From Macrocybe gigantea (lineage: Eukaryota; Basidiomycota; Agaricomycetes; Agaricales; Callistosporiaceae): a stretch of 64,000 nucleotides of DNA. Below, piece by piece: positions 11,201 through 23,979 of this stretch. A program made the translations under genes and the position numbers. The notes beneath the pieces were generated by a model. That model saw nothing but the letters and a program-made list of their open reading frames with translations, did not search any database and had not been told where the DNA came from. The stretch's first letter is position 1; each line of letters starts with the position of its first letter. The stretch spans positions 1-64,000 of the forward strand of contig SJRY01000216.1 in NCBI GenBank assembly GCA_011319805.1. The letters run 5' to 3'.

Positions 11201-12536
11201 TACTACCTCGTTTCCTGCGGACTCCCCATTTCTTGACGCTTCCAATGCGACCGAGGAGAGCCCCGCTCCTACTGCTGCTATTGGCGGTGGGACTAGCAGG
11301 CATGTCTGCACCTGAAGAACCAGGTGGTGGCGTACGTGGACGCATGTCAATATCTTGATCCGTAGAAAAAATGGTATCCCGATTCAAGTCAATTCCGTCG
11401 AGACTTTGCCTCTCCCTTTCGAGACGGATCGGATGGAGCTCGATGGCTCCCTGAGTTTGCGGTCGGCTCTTCTTCCTCAGCCTTCGCCGCTCTCGCTCTC
11501 GGTGTATCGGAGGGCTCGGTGGCAGGGCTCCGAGACCGCTTGATGACCTCGAGACGGTAGGCCGAAGGTATGTGGTCGAAGTGACAGTGTACGCAGATGG
11601 GGGGCGTGCACCGACGGAGGTTGGCACTGAGAAGACAGACGAAGTTGGAGAACGGGGAAAGGGCTGCGGTTGAGGAAAGCTGTTCGTTGAGGGAATGTTG
11701 AAAGAGAGGGGAAGTGCTGGTACAGGAGGTGGGGATCCGCCCCGGGCGGCAGAAGTGTGAAGCCTGGGCATCGCAGCGCGTCGAGAACGCGCCGTGACAG
11801 TTTTATCTTCCTCATCCTTGTCTACAAATCCGAAATCGTCAAAATCGTCCTCCTGGTTCGCTCGCGAGCGGTTCTCAGTGTCCGAGTCCGAGGAGTAGGC
11901 ACTGTCATGTCGTGATTGGCGCATCCGCTTGCCTGGCGACGTCTTCGATGCTGAATGTGGTTCATCTGCTTCAAAATCATCGTCCCAATTCTCGACGCGC
12001 GGCGTATGAGTTTGAATCAGGGTCAACTTCGTCCTGTGAGATCCCGCTCGGCTCCGACGTGACGGCGTGGCGTTGGTGGATTGAGGTGGAGGGGGAAAAG
12101 GTCTGCGCGGCGAGTCCTCAAAATCGTCATCCCAATTCTCAGTGGAGCGTTGGACGGTGTGCAGGCGCAGATACGGCTGCGCGATACTTCTGGTGGGCGT
12201 GGAGGGGCCAGGCTCAGCCCACTCTGCAAGGTTCGTAGGCGAGGTGGTGGTATATGTGTTTTTCTTGTCCTCCAGCACTTTCGAGCTTTTGGGTGGTGTC
12301 CTCACTCGTGAACCGTCATCGTTATCCCAATCAGTGATACCAGAACTAGCCGTCGAAATTCGAGGCTGGACCTGATCGATTTCATTCCCAGAGTGTGTCG
12401 ATAATTTCCGTTGTTGGTATTCAAAGTCGTCGTCCCAGTTCTCTGAAGGAGCTATGGGGCGTTCAATTCCATGACAATGCCAGCAAGAACTAACGCGTCA
12501 CTCGCTTAACCTACCTGTCGCCTGAGGAGATGACAT
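8212..12536 (-). CDS. Putative Byr4/Bfa1-like mitotic-exit regulator
   Basis: This is a long multi-exon gene. Exon 1 (12536-12515) encodes MSSPQAT, and an intron with GTAGGT donor joins it in frame to exon 2 at 12451. The N-terminal half has three ENWDDDFE motifs plus DDFDDFGF, in a Ser/Pro-rich background. A 50-bp intron lies at 10726-10677. The C-terminal half contains ISLVGRHKRTKSG, LKIPERISQAQMGLRRDLGM, a coiled coil (LKELQTAYNDLVVDVQALL) and a final helix (NIKPLLQNAKEVQARLREC). Repeated WDDDF motifs recall Byr4/Bfa1, the GAP scaffold acting with Cdc16/Bub2 on the Spg1/Tem1 GTPase at the spindle pole; this assignment is inference. Two single-base frame breaks (near 8673 and 10378) interrupt otherwise continuous protein. 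MluI boxes at 12493 and 12615 fit cell-cycle control. Confidence 0.6.
12493..12498. promoter_or_regulatory. ACGCGT (MCB-type) site in intron 1 of the Byr4-like gene
   Basis: This palindromic ACGCGT lies inside the first intron of the Byr4/Bfa1-like gene. ACGCGT is the known core site of MBF-type (Mbp1/Swi6) regulators in yeasts. A single 6-mer has weak individual support. Confidence 0.3.
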
Positions 12537-12614
12537 TTTGTCGTCGTACGATCATGAACAAACTGTTGCGGTACTGGAACTTTAGAGCAAAGACAAGCCA
12601 CCGCTCGTCGTGAA

Positions 12615-12620
12615 ACGCGT
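12615..12620. promoter_or_regulatory. ACGCGT (MCB-type) site upstream of the Byr4-like gene
   Basis: ACGCGT sits about 80 bp upstream of the ATG at 12536. Together with the intronic copy it is compatible with cell-cycle transcription of this gene. Confidence 0.35.
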
Positions 12621-12716
12621 CGAGGTCGTCCTGTCGTTGTCGTAGTCGTAGAGGGTAAGAAAAGCGTGCTCAAGTCAGGGAAGAAGGCACAATTTCTGAT
12701 GTCTTCCACGAATTGG

Positions 12717-12728
12717 GGTTAGGGTTAA
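12717..12728 (+). repeat. Interstitial TTAGGGTTA string
   Basis: GGTTAGGGTTAA in the upstream region of the Byr4-like gene is two hexamer units of the common fungal telomere sequence. It differs from the pentamer at this chromosome end. It may be a promoter telobox or chance. Confidence 0.4.
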
Positions 12729-12990
12729 GCGGACTATCGTGGTTCTCTTTTCAAGTCGATGTACCCGCTTTCTCCTGCAATTTCTCGGGCTCTGTTGGTG
12801 ATGATTCAATGCTGATAATCAACGTTCTATCCTGCAATCAGCCTCGTGTTCGGCCTCGAGTCTGCTCTGTTCCAGAACCGACCCTGGCCATCTAAAGGTT
12901 GTCCTTGTATTTGCGTGTGTACACTCGTGGGAGTCAATATTTAACTGGCGTTCGTTCATCTCTTCACCGCTGTAGAGCTCCTTGCTGCCC

Positions 12991-14335
12991 ATGGCCGGTT
13001 ACAACACTTTCCCCAAGTATGCGCCAATTTTGATTCACCTAGTCGCAGTTCGGATGTTTACACAAAACTAACCACCTTGAAGTCGAAACAGCGGACCACC
13101 CCCACCTTACCAAGACTACCAACCGAGGTCTCAACGACAAGCAAACCGAGGATCCTGGAGTCGACGTTATAGCGTTGATCATGTTTCCAACGAACAAGCT
13201 CCTCTGTATCAGACTGCAAGGCCACTAGGAACCACCAAATAGTTAAGCGCAGCCTAGGTTGTTGACGTGCTCACGGCTAAACATGTTCGTGAAGTAATGT
13301 CGTCAGCTACATGCTGGTCATCCTTGTAATCTTTGTGCTTGCGCCTCTCGCCTTATACAACCGATTTCGCGACGATATAACAGATCCAGATGTTCGTGAT
13401 CGTATAAGACGGGAATGGCAAATCGAAGTGGAGGGCCACTACAATCAGATAAGCTCTCTGAAAGGTCAAGAGGGCAACCTTCAAGCCGTCATAGGGCGCC
13501 AAGAGGAAGAAATAGATTCTCAAACGAAGCAAATCTCCCAGCTCGTTGCACGCGAGACCGAGCTGCTGAAGTCGATTGAGGACCACAAGCGACAGCAAGC
13601 TGAGGATCTCGAAAGGGAAAGGAAGGCAAGGCAGCAGATGAAATTGTACTGGACTGATGTTTCGCCTGCTGCCAATGTCTTCGCCACGGAGCAAGGATGT
13701 ATACAGGACGTCTTGCCAACCTCGACGATTCGATTGACAAAATTCGCGCCTGCAAGGAGACCCCGATCACCATCAATGAGAGAGCCTGGAGCACTCCCGA
13801 CCATTGCGAAATGCGCGGCGTAATTTGATCTCTCTCTGCCTGAGCCCATCGACATGCTGAAGTGCCCTCGACAGGATGAGATATATGGTCATTGGACGAT
13901 CGATGCCGGCGAATCTGCCTGCGCAACATATTGGGATTCTTTCAAAGACAAGGTTAGGACTGTACCACACATGCCTCCAATACGGTCCTCATCGTACATC
14001 TCCTACAACTTCTCGCAGGGCTGCCTTTCTGGCACTGGGAATCGCGTAAAGACCAATTGTTGACATGACCGTTTTACTGACGTCCCTCCGATTTCCTCAG
14101 CGATTTGAATCACCGCTGCGTGGTGTGCGACCTCAAGACAACAATCATATCGAGGAGATGTGCATGACCACACCAGCGAAGCTGCTCGATCAGAGCTTCA
14201 GTGGACCCGTAGCTTGTCCCGACTGGGTATGTCACACGGCCGCACTATACGTATACCGCCCTATATTCATGTGCTTACCAGGGCAAATACGGATATTGGG
14301 GTATTTGGGACGTGCCGGATTCAAATTGCTATTGA
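12991..14335 (+). CDS. Single-pass membrane protein with conserved Trp/Cys-rich C-terminal domain, Agaricomycete family
   Basis: ATG 12991 opens MAGYNTFP, spliced to a Pro/Tyr/Arg-rich cytosolic segment. A transmembrane helix follows (MLVILVIFVLAPLALYNRF, from 13311), then a coiled coil (residue strings QEGNLQAVIGRQEEEIDSQT and RQQAEDLERERKARQQ). Next is a cysteine-containing module with YWTDVSPAA, ACKETPITIN, YGHWTIDAGESAC, CMTTPAKLLDQ and CPDWGKYGYWGIWDV. Four introns join these: one after CEMRG (GTAATT to GACAG), one after SFKDK, one after the GTGNR string, and one after CPDW. The stop is at 14333-14335. The same layout occurs in mushroom proteins without known function, as I recall. A single-base break near 13706 and an unresolved junction near 13200-13310 interrupt the frame. 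Confidence 0.65.
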
Positions 14336-16036
14336 GTTACTACTTGAATTTTGAGACGCCACGTTGGCCACGACTTACTTCGTAAATAGCGACTGTCGTA
14401 TGTGAAACTACGTTCTTGTGCATTAACTGTTATCTGTTCCTCTGGTTAGCGTCGGCGTACCCTAGCATCCGATTGAAACTACCCTTGAGAGAAATGGCAT
14501 GCGGCCTCTGCCATTTCGAACAGTGGAAACTCAGTACTGTAGTTATTGCTCAGATGCATTTCTTCGGCGCTTCTACGAATGCGTGAAGGTCTTCTACTAG
14601 TCGATGTGCCCTTTATCTTATCTTGCTGTAGTTGGAGAAATGGAGGTACGAGCATGGCTAGCACATCTCATCAATCTCGTCCTTGCATATATGGCATTGG
14701 ATTTCTAGATAGACTGTCGACCTCTGAAGCAGGAGGGACCGCAGACTTGTCTGAGGGCCTCGCACGAAGATTACTTTGAATGGATAGGGGAATGTTGATT
14801 TCGAGGACGCGTAAAGGTCGTACAAGCATAAGATATGCCAAGAGCTCATACAACAGCATTTATATACAAGATGCCTAACGCCTTTCACATTGCCCACGAA
14901 GTTTCTGGATTACAGGCCTAACAGTCTGACCCGAGCGGGTTTGTATTACTTCTTTGACGGTCATATCGAATAGTAGATGTTACATGTATGGCCACGCACG
15001 GGCTAGAACGGAGCAGGTCTCGTTCCTGGAGCAAATGGTGTTGAGCTCAGACAAGCAAGACTCTATGGGCGCATTTGATGCGGAAAGAGGAGGGTCGCAT
15101 ATACCATGCCCTTTGGCGCTGAGCTCGCGCTCTTGCGGTACCGCATGCCAAGACCATGAAGCGACAGCTTCGTGCCGTGCGCCTAGTGTCCGATGCATTT
15201 GACGGATGACGAGGTTCGGCATTACTAGCGATATACGACATACAAATAATCCATTACTTCGTTAAACGTCGACACCCGTCACAGCGGCGACGGATGGATG
15301 CCAGAAAGTGAATTCTCGCAGAAAGAGAGAAAAGTGTGTCGCAAGAATGAAGCTTTGCGATAAATAGACTTGGCTAGGCTTTACGTCCGACCACGCAATG
15401 AATCTGACCCGACCGGGCTTGTCGCACTTGACAGTCATATTGAATATCATCCTCGACTCTTCCAGACCGCAGGCGTTTATCGGAGCAGCTTTGAAGATAT
15501 CGGCAGCATGTTTGCTGTCAATATACCCAGTACATTACAGGCATGAATTCTCACATAGAGAACGCACTGCATGCACCCTTGGTATGTTTCTTTTGCATGT
15601 TTCCATGGCCGATTTGTTCCTTTATCTATAAGCCTCGTCATCGCGCAACCGTGATAGTCGTTTCACTTGTCCACCAGTAGCTTTACACGCGACTGCACTA
15701 AAAAGTGGCAAAACGCAAGCGGAATTGCCCGCTACGCATGCAATGACGGCAGTGTCGCTCCGACTCCACCGACGATAGGACGCTTACGATTCGCCATCGT
15801 GTTCGTCCGGTGCGGATCGGTCACCGCGGCTCCTCGAACGCGGCAGCATTGCCCAGATCGGAAGTCGCGCCTACCGCCGCCCGACCTAGTGCTTGGCGAT
15901 CGTACGACGTCACTCCCTGCGCTGTGATTTCAAATTGCGGGTCGTTGGGCCCCTAAAAAAGCGCCTGTCTAAGAGACGTTCCGACCGCAGCGACTTTACC
16001 GCATTCAATCCAACGCAACCAACAGCCCAACCAACG
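14336..16036. other. Gene-poor stretch with a diverged direct repeat
   Basis: I see no supported gene. Two diverged direct copies of a ~45-bp segment lie at about 14924-14970 and 15403-15445, sharing TCTGACCCGA, GGGYTTGT and GACRGTCATAT. They may be remnants of one dispersed element. Confidence 0.45.
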
Positions 16037-16780
16037 ATGACTTCTCCCTCGACATCCTCTGCCGCGTCCTGGCCACCGTCGCTTAGCGCGCACTTTCGAG
16101 CCATCCCTCGCCAGCCAAGCGAGCGCGACTTTTACGGCGCGTATAACAAAGTGCTCTGCACTCTCTTTCCCGTTGATTCCCCGTTCACCGTGACGCCCTA
16201 CCCCCGCCCCCATCCCGCTATGGAGTTCCCGATTGCGGGCGCTCCCCTAGAACTTGTCACTGATTTCCTCGTCTTTGTTGGCATTCCTCCTACCCTGCAC
16301 GAGCGTGACTTGGGCATGAAGGAGGCTCATCGTCCCGTTTTAGCGCTCAAGATCCACGACCCCGCGAGGCTCCCAAAGTGGGCAGCCAGACAAAGGGCGG
16401 ACGAGGTGATGCGCAAGCTCCTCGTCGAGCTCAGCGCCGAGTGTCCCATCGACGTCGTGCGTGGGATCAGCGCCTTTGGCACCAAAGTGTGTCTCTACGC
16501 TCTCGACAAGAGCATCCGGACCAGTGAAGGGGAGCAGGTCGGTGCCGACATTGGGGAAGCCAGAGAAATCGAGGCAGGCTATGCAAGGAGACGAGACGTG
16601 CTAGGACCCGCAGATGTGTTGCCAATGAGGCAGCCCGACTTGGAGAGACCTGGTGCTGTGGCCGACCTGGCCCCAATGGGACGATGGGATTGTGATCTTC
16701 TATCGGAGGAGGGAGCCCAAAGGTTGAGGGATGTCGTGGACGACATTAAGAGCGCTTGCGATAAGATCGAGACGATGTGA
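16037..16780 (+). CDS. Conserved hypothetical protein of Agaricomycete type
   Basis: This is a 247-residue single-exon protein. The frame is open upstream to 15893, but the first ATG with sensible context is 16037. The N-terminus is Ser/Thr-rich (MTSPSTSSAASWPPS). The central region looks like one globular domain: FYGAYNKVLCTLFP, AGAPLELVTDFLVFV, then HRPVLALKIHDPARLPKWAA, AECPIDVVRGISAFGTKVC and LYALDK. The C-terminus is a charged helix (AQRLRDVVDDIKSACDKIE). The VLALKI...FGTKVCLY pattern resembles a family of uncharacterised proteins common in mushrooms. There is no signal peptide or transmembrane segment. It faces the next gene tail to tail. Confidence 0.72.
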   Translation: MTSPSTSSAASWPPSLSAHFRAIPRQPSERDFYGAYNKVLCTLFPVDSPFTVTPYPRPHPAMEFPIAGAPLELVTDFLVFVGIPPTLHERDLGMKEAHRPVLALKIHDPARLPKWAARQRADEVMRKLLVELSAECPIDVVRGISAFGTKVCLYALDKSIRTSEGEQVGADIGEAREIEAGYARRRDVLGPADVLPMRQPDLERPGAVADLAPMGRWDCDLLSEEGAQRLRDVVDDIKSACDKIETM

Positions 16781-17274
16781 TAACCATCGACGATTAATTC
16801 ATTGTATTCACTTTGCTTCTCCTTCGACCACCTAGTCTGCACTTGCACATGTATATGTATAATCTCCAATGACATTCGGCGCTCGACTTCTTATTGCGAG
16901 GAAACATAAACCCGGTATGATAGGGACAGCATCTATTACTAATAAAGAAGAAATGGAGAGCTCCTCGACGACAACGACAATGATATATGCACTATTCCTT
17001 TGTTTTAGATATGCAATAAAGAGAGGAAACAAGACAAGGGGAGAACAAGCGATGCCGAGTCAAGAGGGCTACGGCAACGTGCAAGGTGAAGTAGTAAATG
17101 AAGCATCCTCCGATAATGAGGTAGACGACGAAAGACGGGCCGAAAAGAATGAGAATTCGCTAGTATTCGGTCTTGGAGTCATGAGGTCGTCATCGAAATC
17201 ATCATTGTCCGTCTCCTTGTTGGCCTTTAGGGACGATTTCGACGTCACGAGTGGGGGTATAGGTAACGCTGCCT
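16781..17274. other. Convergent intergenic stretch
   Basis: This region lies between two convergent genes. I see only 3' flanking sequence, AT-richer than the neighbouring exons, and no gene or repeat. Confidence 0.4.
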
Positions 17275-18248
17275 TTATCGTCGGCTTGTTTTCCAGCGAG
17301 GGGGGGTTACATTGATCAAAAGGCCCGGGATCGCATTGTGAGGTTGAGGCAATCCACTGTTACAAGCGTTGAGCCAGCTTGTCATGCGCGTAATTCCTCC
17401 GTCAGGTGACATGGGTCGATCGCGTTTGAATTTGGCAATGGGAACGTCGGGAGTGGTAGGTGAGGCCAACGGAGTAGCCAGATCATCTTCATCAATTGAA
17501 ATCGGATGAGAGCCACCGGAATGAGAGTACGTGATGTAAGCGGGTGAGCTCGACCGCCTTATCGGCGGGCTCGGAAGGGAGACGGGTAGAGGTGATAATC
17601 CCGGAGGCAATTTTCGGTGCCTGACCTGTGTCGGACTGGAAGGCTCAAGCTTGTCGTTTTGGCTCTCATCGTCTTCAGAATTCTCTAACTTGCTCAACGG
17701 TGATCGTGCTCTGGACCTATTGAAGCTGAGTTTACGGGCTAAGGTCGAGGACAATGAAGGGGCGGAAGAACACGAAGACAAGTTTGAGGATGACGTGGAT
17801 TGAAGGTAGAGGGCGCGGTGTCGCGGCGAGGATCGCGAAGATGAGGCGCGGATGGTATCTTCGGGATTGAAGGACGCCAAGTCTGCATTCGTGAGAATAG
17901 CAAAGGCAGGTGTCTGATGAGATGGCTGGTTGGTAGGCCGGGTGGCGTGCTGATAGGGTGTCAGGCGACCAGCAGACAGAGTGAGGGAGACAGGTTGGGC
18001 TTACCTGTCTCTTGAGAAGAGCAGAACGCGTCCATTTCCAGCCATCCAAGTCGCTGAACTCGAACTTGACAGATGTGAAGGAGCTGAGAAGAATCTGTCG
18101 TTGTTCCTATGGGAGAATCAGTCAGGGTTCGATGGAGTTCAATGAAGGAACATACATCTGTCATTTTAAGCGCCTCTGCGTCTTCGAGTTTCTGCTCAAA
18201 CTCGATCTCCAGCAGACGCTGTTTGCGCTGGGCGGCTCTGGAGGACAT
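17275..18248 (-). CDS. Hypothetical Ser/Pro-rich protein with N-terminal helix
   Basis: Four exons are visible. ATG 18248 starts MSSRAAQRKQRLLEIEFEQK, a charged helix ending in LKMTD before a GTATGT donor. Exon 2 encodes EQRQILLSSFTSVKFEFSDL with DGWKWTRSALLKRQ, ending at a GTAAGC donor. A short third exon (HATRPTNQPSHQ) continues into a long Ser/Pro-rich region with LARKLSFNRSRARSPLSKLE, ISIDEDDLATPLASPTTP and ITRMTSWLNAC. The protein is about 280 residues. No domain is recognised; the SP and RSP motifs suggest phosphorylation. It shares the 201-bp divergent promoter with PCNA, which contains two MluI boxes, so cell-cycle co-expression is a reasonable inference. A seven-C run near the 3' end makes the exact C-terminus uncertain. 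Confidence 0.6.
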
Positions 18249-18386
18249 GGCTGAAGCGAGCGAGGATGGAGGAGGAGGATTAGGAGGAGCAAAGGATCTG
18301 CGGGTTGTGACGCCCGGTGGCGTTACATTGCCATCACCTTCGTGACCGTGACTGATCGTGGGTCACTATTTGTCGTTGTTTTCTAG

Positions 18387-18392
18387 ACGCGT
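18387..18392. promoter_or_regulatory. MluI cell-cycle box (ACGCGT) upstream of PCNA
   Basis: This perfect ACGCGT is 58 bp upstream of the PCNA ATG, in the divergent promoter. MBF sites of this sequence drive G1/S transcription of DNA replication genes, including PCNA, in budding yeast. Confidence 0.65.
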
Positions 18393-18425
18393 CTCTCTTC
18401 GTTCCTCTCCTCCTCCTCGACCTTA

Positions 18426-18431
18426 ACGCGT
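18426..18431. promoter_or_regulatory. Second MluI cell-cycle box upstream of PCNA
   Basis: This second perfect ACGCGT is 19 bp upstream of the PCNA ATG and 39 bp from the first. Two copies within 45 bp of a replication gene are unlikely to be chance. The second may lie in the 5' leader. Confidence 0.6.
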
Positions 18432-18449
18432 CTCAACTCCCTGCACATC

Positions 18450-19720
<1,271 letters not shown>

Positions 19721-19872
19721 ACGTCCTATATCTTTTTCTTTGCTCTTTTTTTGTCGTCGTTGTATATAATCTATGCTGTGCTAGCCATTATTCTCACGCA
19801 CCACTCTTTCCGTTCCATGCCCGCCGCCGTCGCTGTCCTCGTCGACCAGGTCTAAGACGGAAAGAGAACAAG

Positions 19873-22733
19873 ATGACTATTGAGACAGTCAATCTTTCGA
19901 GGCTCAAGTCGATCAAAAACTCTGTCATTGGCAACCCGTCTGCCAAGCTACAGCTCGCGCAAGACAAGGACTTCATCTCAACGTGAATGTCACCGATGTT
20001 TCCTTCAAATTCCTACTAACCGAGACCGTTGGGCCCGGCAGGCTCATCGTCGTCCTTGGTTATCCTCAACATGTCGCAGTCGAGCGCGATTCGCGCGACG
20101 ACATGCGCATCGAAGCTGCCCACATCTTGACCTCCCTCTCGTATGGTACCGTTTACGTTTGCCCTTTCATTTCCTCCAGCTCTGACGCTTGAAATGCCTC
20201 CTGCAATGACTCATGGCAGGGATCGACGACGTCCTCGCATCCCTTCTGCGCTGCAACGCCCTGGCTGGTTTCCTAAACGCCTAGTCAAGTTGCATCCGGA
20301 CCATGAGCCCGACTTCAACACGCTGCAGTCCTCTTTCGCACGGGCTCTCAGGGCATTGACGGTCTCCATTGCAGAAGTTGTTGGGCCGTCGCTATGGGGG
20401 CTCGGTCAAGACAAATCTACCATCCGTGACGAAGCCAAGACAGCATTGGACTGCATGTTTCATGTGCGCCTAACGGTCTTTATCCCTTTTCCTTTCACTC
20501 TAATCCGTCTTCCCGCCGAATTTAGGTCGACTCCCTCGATATCTTCCTTCCACTGCTCGCTGGAACGACGGCGGAAGCGAGCACTTGGACGGCACAGCTC
20601 GTCGCATTCGCCGTTCGCTCCTCGGAGCATAGAAAGCCGTGACGAGTTGGCTGCCTCCAGGAGAACGTGAAAAGGAACACAAAGTGCATCGCGGCTGGGA
20701 GAATCTCTCAAAATCAAACGGCGGTGGTTGGGTTGCGGCATGTCTTGCAAACTTCCTCCAAGTTCGCAATGCTAAAGTATCCCATCTTTCTATCTCTTAT
20801 GCGCTTTAGGTGTCTGATATCCACCTTATCTCTGAAGTTGCAAGAAGCCGCATTATACGCTTTAGCTGCTCTCGCCCGAGACAATTCGAGTCTAGCCTCC
20901 GTCCTCGCGAGACCGCCCCAGAGCGTGACGGCACGTCATGATCTCTAAACACGACACTCATCTTCTAACTATGTCGCCTAGCGTCGTCCATTCTCGCCAC
21001 CGTGCTTTCCATGACCAAGTCAAGGAGTAGAGGGATTCAGTTGGCAGCCTGTCTATGGTATATCTCTTCCGACTTCTCTTCCTGTCACTTCCGTCTCTTG
21101 ATGCCGATACCACAAGTGCTACGCATATTCTGCGAGCGTCAAGTCCGTCTGGCAGCATTATTGATGACAATTGTGCTCGTGCTATCATGAGTGTCATCGG
21201 CCAGTTATTGATGTCACAGTCCACGGATTCTAACCCGGACCGCACTAAGGCTTGCTACATATTGTGTACGTTGTTATCACTAGGATCGTATCCGTAAACT
21301 CATCCTGATTCTATTAGATTACCTCGTCATGGACAACAGCTTGCTTTGTCAATTGGCATATGAAAGAGGCTGCTTAGATAAACTTGCAGTGTTAATTCGA
21401 TCGGTCACTCCTTTGGAGAAAACGACAAATGATTGGGAAGACGAGGAGCCTGAAAGTTTGTGCTCTCTCAGAGAGGTAGAATGCCGGGTGCCCTGCAATG
21501 GTGGTCAAACGCTGAATGTGATTTAACATTTGCTAGGCCGCCCTGACTACAATCGCCGTTCTCGCTCTATTCGATAACGAGATCCGTCATTCCATCACCG
21601 ATGAATTTCAGCTCCTTCCTATCATCCATTCCTCTCTTTCTCATCGGCATGTGGGGATCCGATATGCGGCTTGCCAGTGCGTGCGGGCCCTCAGTCGAGC
21701 CGTATCTGTCCTTCGAACGAACATCATGGACACAGGCATCGGCATGACAGTCTTCTCAATATTCAAGAAAGAAGATGAAGACCGTCGCGTGACCAACGCC
21801 GCTTTAGCCTCGGTCTGCAATATCGTCAACGATTTTTCTCCACTTAGCCCAGTTGAGCGATTTCCGATTTTTTTATCCGAGATCCTTCTCACGCCTTCCT
21901 AGATTTTCTTGGAACAAGGTCTAATGCCAAGATTGACGCAGTTGCTAGGCTCAGGTGATACTACGCTTGGGGTGAGCTCACTTTGGGCAATCAAGAATCT
22001 CCTTTGCAAGGCGTCGATCGAGACCAAGCGCGAAGTCATGAACCACGTCGGATGGCACAACTTGGCATGGTAATGTCTCGTTGTCTCGTTGGCTTCCCCT
22101 CATGATATAAAATACTTCTTCGCTTCCTAGTATGCTGGAAGATTCCGAACCTGGCATACAAGAACAAGCACTCAACATCCTCCGTAACCTTGCCGAGAAT
22201 GAGGAGGGCATCGAGATGGTATTCAGGGAGATCGGTCCCGAAATGCTACTCAACCGTTTGACGGCTGCTCTGTTGTCTCATGATGAGGATGTCGTCCTTC
22301 AGGTTCAAGCATTGTTGCCTGCCTTTTGTTCATAATCCTGACTACATCCCAGGCGGCATTTGCCCTCGCAAACCTGTCGAACGGATCTGAAGTTCAGCAA
22401 GGCTACATTTTTGACCACTCCGAAACCCTACGAACGCTCCAGTACTGTCTTTCGTCTCATAGAACAAACATCCGGAGGCCCATCGTGGGTTGCATATCCC
22501 AACTATCGCGGACGAACCCCAGGCGGAGGAACGACATCATAGAGGCGGGGTTTGTATCGACACTCAAACATATGTGTGATTGGGGTGGCGGGATGTCTGT
22601 GAGCCCTTCTACTGGAAGCAGCATTGGTTCTGGGAGATCTGTCGCAGGTTTGATTGAAGATGACAAGGATGTGATCGGTCAGGCTCGGAGTGCGCTCGGA
22701 TGGCTGGAGCGTAGCGATGGCTATATCTCTTGA
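19873..22733 (+). CDS. ARMC8/Vid28/Gid5 armadillo-repeat subunit of the GID/CTLH ubiquitin ligase
   Basis: This is a multi-exon gene from ATG 19873 (MTIETVNLSRLKSIKNSVIG). The KNSVIGN string matches the start of the ARMC8 family. Successive exons give armadillo repeats: LQEAALYALAALARDNSSLA, GIRYAACQCVRALSRAVSVL, VTNAALASVCNIVNDFSPL, GVSSLWAIKNLLCKASIETK, GIQEQALNILRNLAENEEGI, AAFALANLSNGSE and RRPIVGCISQLSRTNP, ending IGQARSALGWLERSDGYIS. In the GID/CTLH complex, Gid5/ARMC8 links the substrate receptor (Gid4) to the catalytic core. It is cytosolic and nuclear. Introns are short GT-AG; some exon joins in the first half (20,100-21,000) are not fully resolved and may contain frame errors. Family length is about 650-920 residues. 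Confidence 0.85.
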
Positions 22734-23979
22734 TATTTTGCCATTCATGTCGTCCTTGAACATCTTTAGAAAGTCCTTTTTTTATAGTGTGAGTTCGTCT
22801 CTTGGCACTGAAGATCGCGCTGCAAACCTTTCCAAACAACAGGCTTTTCCATTCCGAATATGTCTGGCTACTTCCTTCAACCGTTCTCTGTCAGCCATTT
22901 AATCTTTATTTCATGTCGTTCAAACGTTCCCAGGACCCGATAGCAGGCGACCCTGATGCTCCACATGAACAATCGTATTCCTTGGTCATAGATAATTATC
23001 AGGCAAGCAGTTTGCGCGTAACGAAGGGGATTTGCCATTCATCTGCGCATAGGCTTTTGTTCGAGTTCGTCCTTAGCATCTATTACCAGCGAATTGCGGT
23101 GGATAATGCACCATTAATCCCGCAAACGGGAAAGTCTTGGTGTGTTAGCGTAATGTCGACTTTGCGCAAGCTGATCGCTGGACAAATCTACACACAAGCA
23201 TTGTGCTCGCGAGTCACGGAAATGGACTGGCCGACGGTCTGCACGTCCCAGATCCTCTCAATTTCACACACTGGCTAATTCAAGATTTCTTTTGGGTTAG
23301 GGCTCCATCTCCATCAAACGAAGGAAAGACCACGCAGACGATAAAGTCTCATGCCATGATCAAGCTAGTAAGAGTGAGTTGACTCGCCGACTGCAATTTC
23401 AATGGCCGTTGGACGTGCCCTGATCTATGGGCTCTATAAGAGATTTTAAGTGCTGTCTAGTGGCTAGATTGCTATCAGATGTGCTCTTTCGCAATATGGA
23501 CAAGCCTAGCTTTGAAGTCTCATAGCGCCATGCTCGATTACCTACATGTATCACTAGGGGGTGCTCGACCAGTGGTCACTCATTTACCTATAAGCCGCTA
23601 GGCACAGAGTCTTAGAACCGACATTTTGGTAACTGGTGACCTTCATCATCCGATGGAGTTTACTCTTGAGATACGACTTTCAGAAAGACGTACCACATAC
23701 CAATGCTCACATCTGGACGACAGAAAAATGAGAATAATCCTTTGCATCCCGTCGAGTACGAGGGCATCCGGAGATTAACAGAACAGATCCGGGCCCTTCA
23801 TGGCAGTGGCGGCAGAGATCGGCTTGACTGCGGGTGTCCAATGCGATGAGCGGAGTTGTGACTTGCTTTGGCGGCGACCGAAGGAATGGACAGCGCTGAA
23901 AGAGGAGGAGGAGTTGCCTGAAATGGACGAATAGGTGATAAGATAGCGTGAGAAATTTGTGCGACTACCTCCTCGATTT
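22734..23979. other. Intergenic stretch with one weak open frame
   Basis: A frame from ATG 22913 to 23278 encodes about 121 residues (starting MSFKRSQDPIAGDPD). It has no recognisable domain, no intron partner and ordinary composition, so I do not call it as a gene. From 23280 to 23979 I see nothing apart from the promoter of the next gene. Confidence 0.4.
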
